NCBI GenBank assembly: GCA_964527315.1
Contig: CAZGOQ010000016.1
Coordinates: forward strand, 1 to 27,182
Source of the DNA: HGM13006 sp964527315
Lineage (GTDB): Bacteria; Bacillota; Clostridia; Oscillospirales; Oscillospiraceae
Reading direction: 5' to 3'
Length of the DNA: 27,182 nucleotides
Below the pieces are notes generated by a model, which worked only from the letters and a program-made list of their open reading frames with translations, was not told the DNA's origin and searched no databases. Position 1 is the first letter of the stretch; every line of letters starts with the position of its first letter. A program made the translations under genes and the position numbers. Shown here in pieces: positions 13,935 to 23,746 of this stretch.

Positions 13935-16900
13935 ATGTTAGAGACAAAACGGCCGCCCCTTTATGATCCCTCCTTTGAGCACGACAACTGCGGCATTGGC
14001 GCCATTGTCAACATCAACGGCACGCGGGACTACGCTACCGTGGACAGCGCCCTTGCCATCGTGGAGCGATTGGAGCATCGCGCCGGCAAAGACGCCACCG
14101 GCGAAACCGGCGACGGGGTCGGTATCATGCTCCAGGTGCCCCATGAATTTTTCCGTGCTGTGATGCTGGAAGAAGGCGTGGATCTGGGAGACCAGCGGGA
14201 CTACGGCGTCGGAATGTTTTTCCTGCCCCAGGAGGAACTGCCCAGGCGGCAGGCCATGAAGATGCTGGAAACTATTTGCCAGAAAAAGGGGGTTCCTGTG
14301 CTGGCTTGGCGCACCGTGCCTACTGCACCTTCTGTTCTGGGCCAAAAGGCGAGGGACTGTATGCCCGCTATTATGCAGCTCTTTTTGGGGCGGCCGGCCG
14401 GCTGCGAAAAGGGCCTTGACTTTGACCGAAAACTCTATGTGATCCGCCGGGAATTCGAACAGAGTTATGAGGACACCTATGTGGTTTCCATGTCCAGCCG
14501 CACCATTGTCTATAAAGGAATGTTTCTGGTGGCCCAGCTGCGGCAGTTTTATTTAGATCTTCAGGATCCCCGGGTGACTTCTGCCATCGCTATGGTCCAT
14601 TCCCGGTTTTCTACCAACACCAATCCCTCCTGGGAGCGTGCGCATCCCAACCGGTTTATCGTTCACAACGGCGAGATCAACACCATTCAGGGCAACGCTG
14701 ACCGGATGCTGGCCAGAGAGGAAACCATGGAGACCACCGCTTTTTCCGAAGAGGATCTGAACACAGTTCTTCCTGTGGTCAATACTGCCGGGTCTGACTC
14801 CGCTATGCTGGATAACACTCTGGAATTTCTGGTCATGAGCGGTATGGCGCTGCCAAAAGCCGTTATGATCACAATTCCCGAGCCATGGGTAAACAACCGG
14901 GCCATGAGTCAGAAGCGCCGGGATTTTTACCAGTATTACGCCACCATGATGGAGCCATGGGACGGCCCCGCGTCGATTCTGTTTTCCGACGGCGATTTGA
15001 TGGGCGCTGTGCTGGACCGAAATGGACTCCGGCCCTCCCGCTACTATATTACCGACGATGGGCGTTTGATTCTGGCCTCTGAAGTGGGCGTGCTGGATAT
15101 TCCCAACGAAAAGATCATCAAAAAAGCCCGGCTGACCCCTGGCAAAATGCTGCTGGTAGACACGCAGCAGGGGAGGGTCATTGAGGACGACGAGATCAAA
15201 GAGCACTATGCCGGCGCGGCCCCCTATGGACAGTGGCTGGACAATCAGTTGGTACATTTAACAGACCTTCCCATTCCCAATCAGGCTGTTCCGAAATACA
15301 GCCGGTTTCAGCGGGCCAGAATGATGAAAGCCTTCGGCTACAGCTATGAGGATCTGAAACTCTCCATTGCCCCTATGGCCCTCAGTGGCTCAGAGGAAAC
15401 CGCCGCTATGGGCATTGACGCGCCCCTGGCCTGCCTTTCCAATACCCATCAGCCACTGTTCAATTATTTCAAACAGCACTTTGCTCAGGTGACCAATCCG
15501 CCTATTGACTCTATCCGGGAGGAGATTGTCACCGCTACCAATGTTTATGTGGGCACCGATGGCAATCTTCTGAAGGAGCAGGAGGGCAACTGCCATGTGC
15601 TTCGGATCAACAATCCCATCCTCACCAATCTGGATATGCTGAAAATCCGGAACATGAAAAAGCCCGGCTTTAAGGTCAGCACCATTCCCATACTTTGCTA
15701 CAAAAACACCAGCTTTGATAAAGCTCTGGAGCAACTCTGCAACGCCGTGGACCGGGCCTATCGGGAAGGCAGCAATATCATTATTCTTTCCGACCGGGGC
15801 GTGGATGAAAACCATGTGGCGCTGCCGTCGCTTCTGGCAGTCTCCGCTGTAGCAAAGCACTGTGTTCGAGCGAAAAAGCGTACAGCTCTTGGTCTGATTT
15901 TGGAGACAGCAGAACCCAGGGAAGTCCACCATTTCGCGGCCCTTCTGGGATATGGCGCTTCCGCCGTCAACCCTTATCTCGCGCTGGAAAGCATTCAGGG
16001 AATGATTGAGGACCGGCTGTTGGATAAGGACTACTATGCGGCGGAAAAGGACTATACGAATGCCGTTTTGCATGGGATCGTGAAGATTGCTTCGAAAATG
16101 GGCGTCTCCACCATCCAGTCCTATCAAGGCAGCCAGATCTTTGAAGCCATCGGTCTGCAAAAAGATGTGATCGACCAATACTTTACCGGCACCATCAGTC
16201 GGGTCGGCGGCGTGGGGCTAAAGGAACTCCAGGAGGATGTCAAGGCCCTCCATGACAAGGCTTTTGACCCACTGGAACTGTATACCGACGTTTCAGTGGA
16301 ATCCGTGGGCCTGCACAAATACCGGGCAGGGAAGGAGCGGCACCTCTACAGTCCCATGGTCGTCCATCTGCTCCAGCGGGCGGCACAGACCAATGATTAT
16401 GAAAAATACAGGGAATATGCCAGACTGGTCAATGACCCGGATAATATTGTCAATCTCCGGGGCGCTATGGACATTGTATTCCCCACAGGGGCGGAACTTC
16501 CGCTTGATGAGGTTGAAAGCGTAGAATCGATCCTGACCCGGTTCCAGACCGGCGCAATGAGTTTCGGCTCCCTCAGTCAGGAAGCTCATGAATGCATGGC
16601 CATCGCCATGAATTCCATCGGCGGCAGATCCAATACCGGCGAGGGCGGTGAATTGGAAAGCCGCTACACCATAGGAGCCGATGGACTGAACCGGAACTCC
16701 GCCGTCAAGCAGGTGGCATCGGCCCGGTTTGGTGTAGATTCCAAATATCTTGTTTCCGCCAAGGAAATCCAAATCAAAATGGCGCAAGGGGCGAAACCCG
16801 GCGAGGGCGGCCATCTGCCGGGGAAAAAGGTCTATCCCTGGGTGGCAAAGACACGCTACTCCACTCCCGGCGTTTCTCTGATCTCTCCGCCGCCCCATCA

Positions 16901-18482
16901 CGATATCTATTCCATTGAGGATCTGGCGCAGCTGATCTATGATCTCAAAAACGCCAACCGGGACGCAAAGATCTCCGTCAAGCTGGTTTCCGAAGCCGGC
17001 GTGGGAACCATTGCCGCCGGCGTAGCCAAGGCAGGGGCACAGCTGATTCTGATATCCGGCTTTGACGGCGGTTCTGGCGCTGCGCCGAAAACCTCCATCC
17101 AGAATGCGGGGCTTCCCTGGGAACTTGGCATTGCTGAAACGCATCAGACGCTGATTATGAACGGTCTCAGAAGCCGCGTTCGGCTGGAGACCGACGGCAA
17201 ACTGATGACAGGCCGGGATGTAGCCATTGCCTGTATGCTGGGGGCGGATGAATTCTGCTTTGGCACTACAGCGCTGATCTCCATGGGCTGTATCATGATG
17301 CGGGCCTGCAACAAGGATACCTGTCCCGTGGGCATTGCCACACAGAATCCGGAACTGCGGAAGCGGTTCCGGGGCAAGCCGGAATACATCGTCAATTTTA
17401 TGCGGTTTGTAGCCCAGGAACTGCGGGAAATCATGGCAAAACTGGGCGTCCGCACCGTCAGCGAACTGGTGGGCCGCAGTGATTTTCTGAAAATGCGCGA
17501 GGATCTGACGCAAAGCCGCGCCGGGCTTCTGGACCTGCATGAAATTCTGGATAATCCCTATGTAGATGACCGTCAGGGCAATGTCTACGATCCCGCCGCC
17601 GAATACGATTTCCATTTGGAAAACACGCTCGACATGAAGGTGCTGTTGAAGGAATTCTCCAGGAATCTGAAATCCGGCAGCAAAAAGCAGATTTCTTTGC
17701 AGGTTTCCAGCACTGACCGTGCTCTGGGTACGATCCTGGGCAGTGAGATCACGAAAAAATTCGGCGATCAACTGCCGGAAGACAGCTTCCGGGTCAACTG
17801 CACCGGCGGCGGTGGTCAAAGTTTCGGCGCGTTTATCCCCGCCGGTCTGACGCTCTCTCTGGAGGGTGACAGCAACGACTATTTCGGCAAAGGATTGTCC
17901 GGTGGAAAACTAATTTTATATCCCCCGAAAAACAGTGTGTTTCAGGCCGATGAAAACATCATCGTCGGCAATGTGGCCCTCTATGGCGCCACCTCCGGCA
18001 AAGCCTTTATTGCCGGTGTTGCGGGAGAGCGGTTTGCAGTGAGAAATTCCGGCGCATACGCCGTTGTGGAGGGCGTAGGAGATCACGGCTGCGAATATAT
18101 GACCGGCGGGCGTGTGGTGGTGCTGGGCGCAACCGGCAAAAACTTTGCAGCCGGTATGTCCGGCGGCATTGCCTATGTGCTGGACGAAAACTCTGACCTT
18201 TATCTCCGGGCCAACAAGGAAATTGTGGAATTGGAGGCTGTTACCAACAAGGCCGACGTCATGGAACTCAAAGCGTTGATCGCTGAGCATGTGGCCGCCA
18301 CCGGCAGTAAAAAAGGCCAGCAGATCCTTGATAATTTCTCCGATTATCTGCCAAAGTTTAAAAAGGTGATCCCCAATGACTATCAGGTCATGCAGAATAT
18401 GATCATCCACATGGAAGAGAAGGGCTTCAACAGCGAGGAAGCGCAGTTCGAAGCTTTCTATGCCATTACAAAAAACGCATAA
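13935..18482 (+). CDS. gltB: Glutamate synthase, large subunit
   Basis: A 1515-residue GOGAT alpha subunit that takes the amide of glutamine and transfers it to 2-oxoglutarate, giving two glutamates. The glutaminase (Ntn) domain begins at Cys19 (NCGIGAIV), exposed after removal of an 18-residue propeptide. The FMN/synthase domain begins near residue 850 (AMSFGSLSQEAHE at about 875), with the [3Fe-4S] cysteines C1119, C1125 and C1130 (CIMMRACNKDTCPVG). The C-terminal glycine-rich beta-helix domain runs from about 1270 to 1490. The start at 13935 follows GAGGTG and gives the family's N-terminus; an upstream in-frame ATG at 13821 overlaps the promoter and is rejected. It forms a complex with GltD, encoded 13 bases downstream. 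Confidence 0.98.
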   Translation: MLETKRPPLYDPSFEHDNCGIGAIVNINGTRDYATVDSALAIVERLEHRAGKDATGETGDGVGIMLQVPHEFFRAVMLEEGVDLGDQRDYGVGMFFLPQEELPRRQAMKMLETICQKKGVPVLAWRTVPTAPSVLGQKARDCMPAIMQLFLGRPAGCEKGLDFDRKLYVIRREFEQSYEDTYVVSMSSRTIVYKGMFLVAQLRQFYLDLQDPRVTSAIAMVHSRFSTNTNPSWERAHPNRFIVHNGEINTIQGNADRMLAREETMETTAFSEEDLNTVLPVVNTAGSDSAMLDNTLEFLVMSGMALPKAVMITIPEPWVNNRAMSQKRRDFYQYYATMMEPWDGPASILFSDGDLMGAVLDRNGLRPSRYYITDDGRLILASEVGVLDIPNEKIIKKARLTPGKMLLVDTQQGRVIEDDEIKEHYAGAAPYGQWLDNQLVHLTDLPIPNQAVPKYSRFQRARMMKAFGYSYEDLKLSIAPMALSGSEETAAMGIDAPLACLSNTHQPLFNYFKQHFAQVTNPPIDSIREEIVTATNVYVGTDGNLLKEQEGNCHVLRINNPILTNLDMLKIRNMKKPGFKVSTIPILCYKNTSFDKALEQLCNAVDRAYREGSNIIILSDRGVDENHVALPSLLAVSAVAKHCVRAKKRTALGLILETAEPREVHHFAALLGYGASAVNPYLALESIQGMIEDRLLDKDYYAAEKDYTNAVLHGIVKIASKMGVSTIQSYQGSQIFEAIGLQKDVIDQYFTGTISRVGGVGLKELQEDVKALHDKAFDPLELYTDVSVESVGLHKYRAGKERHLYSPMVVHLLQRAAQTNDYEKYREYARLVNDPDNIVNLRGAMDIVFPTGAELPLDEVESVESILTRFQTGAMSFGSLSQEAHECMAIAMNSIGGRSNTGEGGELESRYTIGADGLNRNSAVKQVASARFGVDSKYLVSAKEIQIKMAQGAKPGEGGHLPGKKVYPWVAKTRYSTPGVSLISPPPHHDIYSIEDLAQLIYDLKNANRDAKISVKLVSEAGVGTIAAGVAKAGAQLILISGFDGGSGAAPKTSIQNAGLPWELGIAETHQTLIMNGLRSRVRLETDGKLMTGRDVAIACMLGADEFCFGTTALISMGCIMMRACNKDTCPVGIATQNPELRKRFRGKPEYIVNFMRFVAQELREIMAKLGVRTVSELVGRSDFLKMREDLTQSRAGLLDLHEILDNPYVDDRQGNVYDPAAEYDFHLENTLDMKVLLKEFSRNLKSGSKKQISLQVSSTDRALGTILGSEITKKFGDQLPEDSFRVNCTGGGGQSFGAFIPAGLTLSLEGDSNDYFGKGLSGGKLILYPPKNSVFQADENIIVGNVALYGATSGKAFIAGVAGERFAVRNSGAYAVVEGVGDHGCEYMTGGRVVVLGATGKNFAAGMSGGIAYVLDENSDLYLRANKEIVELEAVTNKADVMELKALIAEHVAATGSKKGQQILDNFSDYLPKFKKVIPNDYQVMQNMIIHMEEKGFNSEEAQFEAFYAITKNA

Positions 18483-18495
18483 GGAGGGACCGCAG

Positions 18496-19968
18496 ATGGG
18501 AAAACCAACAGGATTTTTAGACTATGAGCGGCAGGACTGCCATGCGCTCCCGCCGAAAGAGCGGATCAAAAACTGGAAGGAATTCAAATCTCTGATCTCC
18601 AAAGAGGAACAGCAGCGTCAGGCAGCCCGCTGCATGGACTGCGGCGTACCCTTCTGTCAGGCCGGTATGCTGTTCGGAAACGCTGTCTCCGGCTGCCCGC
18701 TTCATAATCTGATCCCGGAGTGGAACGATCTGATCTATGAGGGAAATTGGGAGCAGGCCTATTACCGGCTTCGGGCTACCAATAATTTCCCGGAATTCAC
18801 CGGGCGCGTCTGCCCGTCTCCCTGCGAAAAGGCCTGTTCCTGCAATTTGGACGGTGAACCGGTAACCTGCCATAACAACGAATTGGCCATTATTGAGAAC
18901 GCCTTTGCGCTGGGGCTTGTAAAGCCCGTCATCCCCAAGATGCGTACCGGGAAACGGGTGGCGGTCGTCGGCTCCGGTCCTTCGGGACTGGCTACTGCCG
19001 ATCAGCTGAGCCGCCGGGGGCACGATGTGACCGTTTTTGAGCGCTTCGACCGGCCCGGCGGATTGCTGATGTACGGGATCCCCAATATGAAGCTGGACAA
19101 ATCCATCGTCCTGCGCCGGACCAGACTCATGGAACAGCAGGGCGTGACCTTCCGCCTGGGAGCCAATGTCGGCAAGAACGTGGATGCGCAGGAAATTTTA
19201 GACCAGTTTGACGCGGTGGTGCTCTGCTGCGGCGCATCCAATCCCAGAGACCTGAACGCACCTGGCCGGGAAGCCAAAGGCATCCATTTTGCTGTGGATT
19301 ACCTGCGGGCCAATACGAAAAGCCTTTTGGACTCCGATCATCAGGACGGCAATTACAACAATGCGTTTGGAAAAAAAGTACTGGTCATCGGCGGCGGCGA
19401 CACCGGCAATGACTGCGTGGGCACCGCCATCCGTCAGGGTTGCCAGTCTGTCATCCAATTTGAGATGATGGCTCAGCCGCCTGTGGAACGTGCGGAATCC
19501 AATCCCTGGCCCCAGTGGCCCAATGTCCTGAAAACCGACTATGGTCAGGAGGAGGCCATTTATTTGCAGGGGAAAGACCCCAGAATCTACAACACCACGG
19601 TAGAGGAATTTCTCATGGACGAAAAGGAAAATCTCACGGGCGTCACTGCCGTGAATCTCAGCTGGGAAGGCGGCAAGATGACGAAGCTGGACACCTACCA
19701 CGTGGATGTGGACATGGTGCTCATTGCCGCAGGCTTCCTGGGTTGTCAAAGTTATGTAGCCGACGCTTTCGGGGTTGATCAAACTCCCAGGACCTGCATT
19801 GCCACAGAGGACGGCACACACAAAACCAATGTCCCCAAAGTTTTTGCTGCCGGCGATATGCGGCGGGGCCAGTCTCTTGTGGTCTGGGGCATCCGGGAGG
19901 GAAGAGAAGCTGCCCGGGAAGTGGATGAATTTCTGATGGGATACTCTAATCTGGAAATTGTGGAATAA
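18496..19968 (+). CDS. gltD: Glutamate synthase, small (NADPH-binding) subunit
   Basis: A 490-residue GOGAT beta subunit that oxidises NAD(P)H and passes electrons through Fe-S centres to GltB. N-terminal cysteines for two [4Fe-4S] clusters are visible: RCMDCGVPFCQ with SGCPLHNLIPEW, and GRVCPSPCEKACSC. An FAD-binding Rossmann motif (VAVVGSGPSGLATADQLS, about residue 155) and an NAD(P)-binding one (VLVIGGGDTGNDC, about 296) follow. The ATG at 18496 is preceded by AAGGAGG, overlapping the region just after the gltB stop. An in-frame start at 18460 lies inside gltB and has no ribosome site. The pair gltB-gltD is an operon closed by the hairpin at 19969. Confidence 0.97.
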   Translation: MGKPTGFLDYERQDCHALPPKERIKNWKEFKSLISKEEQQRQAARCMDCGVPFCQAGMLFGNAVSGCPLHNLIPEWNDLIYEGNWEQAYYRLRATNNFPEFTGRVCPSPCEKACSCNLDGEPVTCHNNELAIIENAFALGLVKPVIPKMRTGKRVAVVGSGPSGLATADQLSRRGHDVTVFERFDRPGGLLMYGIPNMKLDKSIVLRRTRLMEQQGVTFRLGANVGKNVDAQEILDQFDAVVLCCGASNPRDLNAPGREAKGIHFAVDYLRANTKSLLDSDHQDGNYNNAFGKKVLVIGGGDTGNDCVGTAIRQGCQSVIQFEMMAQPPVERAESNPWPQWPNVLKTDYGQEEAIYLQGKDPRIYNTTVEEFLMDEKENLTGVTAVNLSWEGGKMTKLDTYHVDVDMVLIAAGFLGCQSYVADAFGVDQTPRTCIATEDGTHKTNVPKVFAAGDMRRGQSLVVWGIREGREAAREVDEFLMGYSNLEIVE

Positions 19969-20010
19969 GAAACAGGAGCCGCTGCAAGAAATTGCTGCTG
20001 CTCCTGTTTC
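19969..20010. terminator. Terminator between convergent gltD and WYL regulator gene
   Basis: GAAACAGGAGC (19969-19979) pairs exactly with GCTCCTGTTTC (20000-20010); inner TGC/GCA pairs extend it. The T-rich TTAAATTT after it suits gltD. The GAAAC/GTTTC base may also serve the convergent gene, whose stop lies about 100 bases away. Confidence 0.75.
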
Positions 20011-20107
20011 TTAAATTTCATGCGGAACTTGACGAGTTTCGCCCTAAAAACCTTTCAGCAGCAGCAAATCATTGCGGCTGCCTTCTTGAGCGGGTTTCTT
20101 TCCATGC

Positions 20108-21067
20108 TCATTTCATCGCCTTTTTGCAAAGAGCCGTAAACTGCTGCCGGACGCTCTCCGGCTCGAGGATCCTGACCCGGCCCCCAAAGCTGAATACCCA
20201 GGAGAAAAACACCGGAGACACCGCTACATGGGCCGTTAGCGTAAAGGTTCCATCGCCCTGTGGCACCATCATGGCGTCCGAACCAAATTTATCCACTGCA
20301 CTGTTGCATAAGCTTTCCGGAAACTGCATCCGCACCGGCGTCATTTCCCCGCCGTACATTCCAAAAACCTGTTTTGCGTACTGGGCCATGTCCAGCGATC
20401 CGATTTTTTCCGCGCCCTCCCGGGGTGTGTCCAGCAGAGAAATATTGGCCATGCGATCCACTCGATAGTGGGTACGGCCCCGTTCCTCCGTATGGGCGAC
20501 CAGATAATAATTTTCGCTGTCCCAGCATAGACCATAGGGAGAGGCAATATAGATTTTTTCCCGGAATACCCGGCTGCCGTCGCTTCGATAGTCGAGATAC
20601 CGGAAGGAGATTTGACTGTTTTCAGAAATGGCGGAATACAATGTGTCCACATTGTAGTAGATCTGTTCGTTTTCCGTCTTGGATCGGCCCACCAGCTGCA
20701 ATTGCCGATGGAGTTGTATCGCCTGATGACGGCTGGTCAGCTTTTCCAGTTTGCCCAGCAGTTCATAGGTTTTTTTCTCGGTGATGCAGTGAGCGCACTG
20801 TACCGCATCTGCCAGCAGCTTCAGTTCCGCCAGTTCAAATTCCCGGGATGCGAGAAAATAGCCCTGCCTGCTGGAGAGAATATCCCATCCCATTTCCTGC
20901 AAAACGGAAATATCCCGATAGATGCTCTTTCGCTCCGTTGGGATCCCCCGCTGCCGGAGTAGCGCTTTGATCTCCTCTGCTGGCAGACGATGATTTTCGT
21001 CAGTCTCCCGAGCGAGGATCTCCATAAGAGCCAGAAGCCGTTGCTTGGTAAACTCTGTCTTTGCCAT
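20108..21067 (-). CDS. WYL-domain transcriptional regulator (DeoR/YafY type)
   Basis: A 319-residue regulator with an N-terminal winged helix (residues about 5-65: TKQRLLALMEILARET, LPAEEIKALL, then the recognition helix region RKSIYRDISVLQEMGW). A WYL domain lies at about 140-230, with ISFRYLDYRSDGSR, then PYGLCWDSENYYLVAHTEER and HYRVDRM; the W-Y-L signature reads Y-Y-L here. A WCX-like C-terminal part follows. Such proteins sense small ligands or nucleic acids and control nearby or distant genes; the target is not evident, though gltBD is convergent and a phosphoesterase gene is divergent. The ATG at 21067 is chosen over one at 21121 because AGGAGG lies between them and MAKTEFTKQRLL is the family-like start. 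Confidence 0.9.
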   Translation of the reverse strand: MAKTEFTKQRLLALMEILARETDENHRLPAEEIKALLRQRGIPTERKSIYRDISVLQEMGWDILSSRQGYFLASREFELAELKLLADAVQCAHCITEKKTYELLGKLEKLTSRHQAIQLHRQLQLVGRSKTENEQIYYNVDTLYSAISENSQISFRYLDYRSDGSRVFREKIYIASPYGLCWDSENYYLVAHTEERGRTHYRVDRMANISLLDTPREGAEKIGSLDMAQYAKQVFGMYGGEMTPVRMQFPESLCNSAVDKFGSDAMMVPQGDGTFTLTAHVAVSPVFFSWVFSFGGRVRILEPESVRQQFTALCKKAMK

Positions 21068-21159
21068 ATTCTCATACGCCTCCTGCGCGTTTCTTTTTCC
21101 TTTCAGGGTATCATAGCACAAACAGGGGAGGGATACAAGGCGAAGAAACGGTATTTTTC

Positions 21160-21188
21160 TTGCTTTTTGTCAAAGCGTCTGTTATACT
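21160..21188 (+). promoter_or_regulatory. Probable promoter for the phosphoesterase gene
   Basis: TTGCTT (21160-21165), a 17-base spacer and TATACT (21183-21188) lie 32 bases upstream of the TTG start. The -35 box matches only half of the consensus. Confidence 0.5.
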
Positions 21189-21220
21189 GAATTTGTATCT
21201 TTTGCCCGGTGGTGAATGCC

Positions 21221-21910
21221 TTGAAGATTCTGGTAGTATCTGATATTGAAAGCAAGTTCATTTGGGATCATTTTGACCCGGAGCGGTTTCGGGATGTGAA
21301 AATCATCATCTCCTGCGGAGATCTTTCCGCCAAATACCTTTCTTTTCTGGTGACCATGATCCCATGTCCGCTGTTCTACGTCCCCGGCAATCATGATAAA
21401 CGCTATGAGCAGGCGCCGCCGGAGGGCTGCGTTAATATTGATGGCCGTGTCATTGTGTATAAAGGCATTCGTATTATGGGGCTTGGCGGCTGCAAAAGCC
21501 CTCATCCCTGCACCTATGAGTATTCCGACGACCAGATGTGGCGTAAAGTCAAGCGTCTGGAACCACAGATCCGCCGGGCAAAGGGCGTGGACCTGTTCGT
21601 GACCCATGCCCCAGCCCTGGGCCTGGGCGACGGCCCGGATCTGTTTCACGAGGGATTCCGGTCCTTTCGCTATATTGACGACATCTATCACCCTGCCATT
21701 CATTTTTACGGGCATCGGCATTTGGGGGAAAATCCCATGGATCGGCGGGCCATCTATCCCTATCAGGACACCGTCATGATCAACGCCTGCGGCTATAAGC
21801 TGGTGGACTATGATCCGGGTGTACCCATGACGCCGCCTCCGGGCATTCCTTCCATCGTCGAAATGCCCACGCCCATGCCCCCCAGGCGATTTCCTCTGTT
21901 TCCAAAATAA
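21221..21910 (+). CDS. Metallophosphoesterase
   Basis: A 229-residue calcineurin-like phosphoesterase. Metal-site motifs in order are SDIES (residues 7-11), SCGDLSAKY, PGNHD, the VTHAP histidine, and FYGHRHL near the C-terminus. The first motif reads D-x-E instead of the usual D-x-H, so one metal ligand may be Glu or the second metal site altered. The tail is proline-rich (PGVPMTPPPGIP, then PTPMPPRRFPLFPK). I choose the TTG at 21221 because GGTGGTGA lies five bases before it and the product then starts MKILVVSD, as the family does; GTG codons at 21209 and 21212 are alternatives without a ribosome site. The gene is alone between a promoter and a terminator. Substrate unknown (phosphodiester or nucleotide). 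Confidence 0.9.
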   Translation: MKILVVSDIESKFIWDHFDPERFRDVKIIISCGDLSAKYLSFLVTMIPCPLFYVPGNHDKRYEQAPPEGCVNIDGRVIVYKGIRIMGLGGCKSPHPCTYEYSDDQMWRKVKRLEPQIRRAKGVDLFVTHAPALGLGDGPDLFHEGFRSFRYIDDIYHPAIHFYGHRHLGENPMDRRAIYPYQDTVMINACGYKLVDYDPGVPMTPPPGIPSIVEMPTPMPPRRFPLFPK

Positions 21911-21916
21911 TACATT

Positions 21917-21947
21917 CCAGTGCCGCAAATCTGCGGCACTGGTTTTT
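21917..21947 (+). terminator. Intrinsic terminator after the phosphoesterase gene
   Basis: CCAGTGCCGCA (21917-21927), four-base loop, TGCGGCACTGG (21932-21942), then TTTTT. It starts six bases after the stop. Confidence 0.92.
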
Positions 21948-22029
21948 GTGCAAAGCAATGGTTCCTTTCGAAAAACAGATTAACTTTTCCGCTGGCTTTC
22001 GGAAGATTCCACAAACTTTTCTTTTTCTC

Positions 22030-22058
22030 TTTCGATTTTGCACATCTCTTGTTATAAT
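22030..22058 (+). promoter_or_regulatory. Probable promoter for the Na/phosphate cotransporter
   Basis: Consensus TATAAT (22053-22058) with a weak -35 (TTTCGA, 22030-22035) at 17-base spacing, 65 bases before the start codon. Confidence 0.6.
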
Positions 22059-22123
22059 ACAGACAGTGCCCATATTAAAAATGTTGTCAGGCTATTGACG
22101 AAACAAAAGAGGAGGAACTCATC

Positions 22124-23746
22124 ATGTCTTTATTTGAGTTTTTCACGCTTCTCGGCGGCGTCGGCCTTTTCCTGTATGGTATGACCGTTATGTCGGCCGG
22201 CCTCAGAAACGCCTGCGGTGAAAACCTGCGGGTCATTCTGGAACACGCCACAAAAAACCGGCTTATCTCTGTTGTGGTGGGCATTGCCATTACCATGCTG
22301 ATCCAGAGTTCCTCTGCCACCGATATTATGGTCATCGGTTTCGTGGATTCCGGACTGATGTCCCTCGGTCAGGCCATCGGCGTTATTATGGGCGCAAATA
22401 TCGGAACCACCATCACCGCACAGATTACCGCCTTTAATCTCAGCGCCTATGCACCCTTTATTCTCTTTGCAGGTGCGGTTTTATATCTGTTTGTAAAAAA
22501 GAATATGGTCAAATATATTGGCTCGATCATTCTGGGCTTCGGAATGCTTTTTGAAGGTATCGCCCTGATGAAATCGGCCATTGCTCCTCTGGCAGAAACT
22601 GAGGCCTTTATCTCTTTGATCTCTACCCTGGACAAGCCCTTTGCCACCGTCATATTCGGTATTCTCTTTACCGCTTTGCTGCAAAGTTCCTCCTCGGCTA
22701 CCGTCATCTTTCAGGCTTTTGCTGTCCAGGGGATTTTATCTTATCACACCACGGTTTACCTGCTGATCGGCGCGGCCATCGGCTCTGTGACCCCGAATCT
22801 TCTTGCCAGTCTGACCATGAGCCGCAGCGGCAAGCGCACTGCGCTTCTGAATCTGATTTTTAATTTGATCCGGGCAGTGATCCTGATGCTCCTGCTGGCT
22901 GTTTTCCCGCAGATCCTGACACTGATCCAGCGGCTGTCGCCGGATAACGTTGCACGGCAGATCGCCAATACCCATACGATCTTCGCGGTCTTTGCAGTGC
23001 TGATTATGCTGCCCTTCTCCAAATATATTGTGAGCCTTACCCAAAAACTTCTGCCCCTGAAAAACGACGAGATGGGGAACCGGGAGGACCGAAAACTGCT
23101 CTATATGACCCAGACCAGCGAAATTCTTCCTGCTGTGGCCGTCAGTCAGGCGCACAGGGAAATTGCCCGTATGGGCGAGATTGCCAGCCGGAATTTAAAG
23201 CTGGCGGTGGAATGCTTCTTTGAACTGGATGATTCGAAAGTGGACCTGGTGGAGGAGATTGAGGATACGGTCAACTATCTGGACCGGGAAATCATCGCCA
23301 AGCTGGTGGAACTTCGGACGCTGGATATGACCCCCAGGGATCTCAACCGCGTCTACCATATGACGCTGGTGGTCGCGGATATCGAGCGGCTTTCCGACCA
23401 TGCAGAAAACATTGTGGAATATGAAGCGCAGGTGCGCACCGGGCAGGCCGCACTGTCCAAGGAAGCCCTGAAGGAGTTGCGGCATCTGGCGGACCTGTCC
23501 CTTCAATCCGTCGATCTGTGCCTGGGCATCTTTGCCAACGAGGACTTTGACCGGATTCAGGAGGCCGAGGATCTGGAGGATCTGGTGGACGATACCCAGG
23601 AGGAGATCATCAATAACCACGTCAAGCGGCTCATGAATGCCACCTGCAACCCCATGGGCGGCGTGGTATTCACCGATATGGCAACCGATCTGGAGCGCTG
23701 TTCCGACCATGCCATTAATATCGCAACAGCTTTGAACAATCTCTGA
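22124..23746 (+). CDS. Na+/phosphate cotransporter with PhoU-like C-terminal domain
   Basis: A 540-residue NptA/YjbB-type protein. The membrane part (residues 1-320) has two inverted repeats, each with the QSSS signature: QSSSATD (61-67) and QSSSSAT (187-193), each followed by a G-rich stretch (GANIGTT in the first). The cytoplasmic tail (about 340-540) is helical and PhoU-like, with AHREIARMGEIASRNL, ERLSDHAENI and ERCSDHAINIA; the repeated E/D-x-x-x-D-H motifs bind metal in PhoU proteins. It moves phosphate with sodium across the membrane, and the tail probably adjusts activity to phosphate status. The start ATG follows AGAGGAGGA. The gene is monocistronic with its own promoter; no clear terminator follows before the assembly gap. 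No pst or pho genes are adjacent. Confidence 0.95.
   Translation: MSLFEFFTLLGGVGLFLYGMTVMSAGLRNACGENLRVILEHATKNRLISVVVGIAITMLIQSSSATDIMVIGFVDSGLMSLGQAIGVIMGANIGTTITAQITAFNLSAYAPFILFAGAVLYLFVKKNMVKYIGSIILGFGMLFEGIALMKSAIAPLAETEAFISLISTLDKPFATVIFGILFTALLQSSSSATVIFQAFAVQGILSYHTTVYLLIGAAIGSVTPNLLASLTMSRSGKRTALLNLIFNLIRAVILMLLLAVFPQILTLIQRLSPDNVARQIANTHTIFAVFAVLIMLPFSKYIVSLTQKLLPLKNDEMGNREDRKLLYMTQTSEILPAVAVSQAHREIARMGEIASRNLKLAVECFFELDDSKVDLVEEIEDTVNYLDREIIAKLVELRTLDMTPRDLNRVYHMTLVVADIERLSDHAENIVEYEAQVRTGQAALSKEALKELRHLADLSLQSVDLCLGIFANEDFDRIQEAEDLEDLVDDTQEEIINNHVKRLMNATCNPMGGVVFTDMATDLERCSDHAINIATALNNL

Noticed and set aside
16293..17819. A 508-codon minus-strand frame inside gltB.
   Set aside because: It is antisense to the FMN and Fe-S region of glutamate synthase; long antisense frames are expected from its codon bias.
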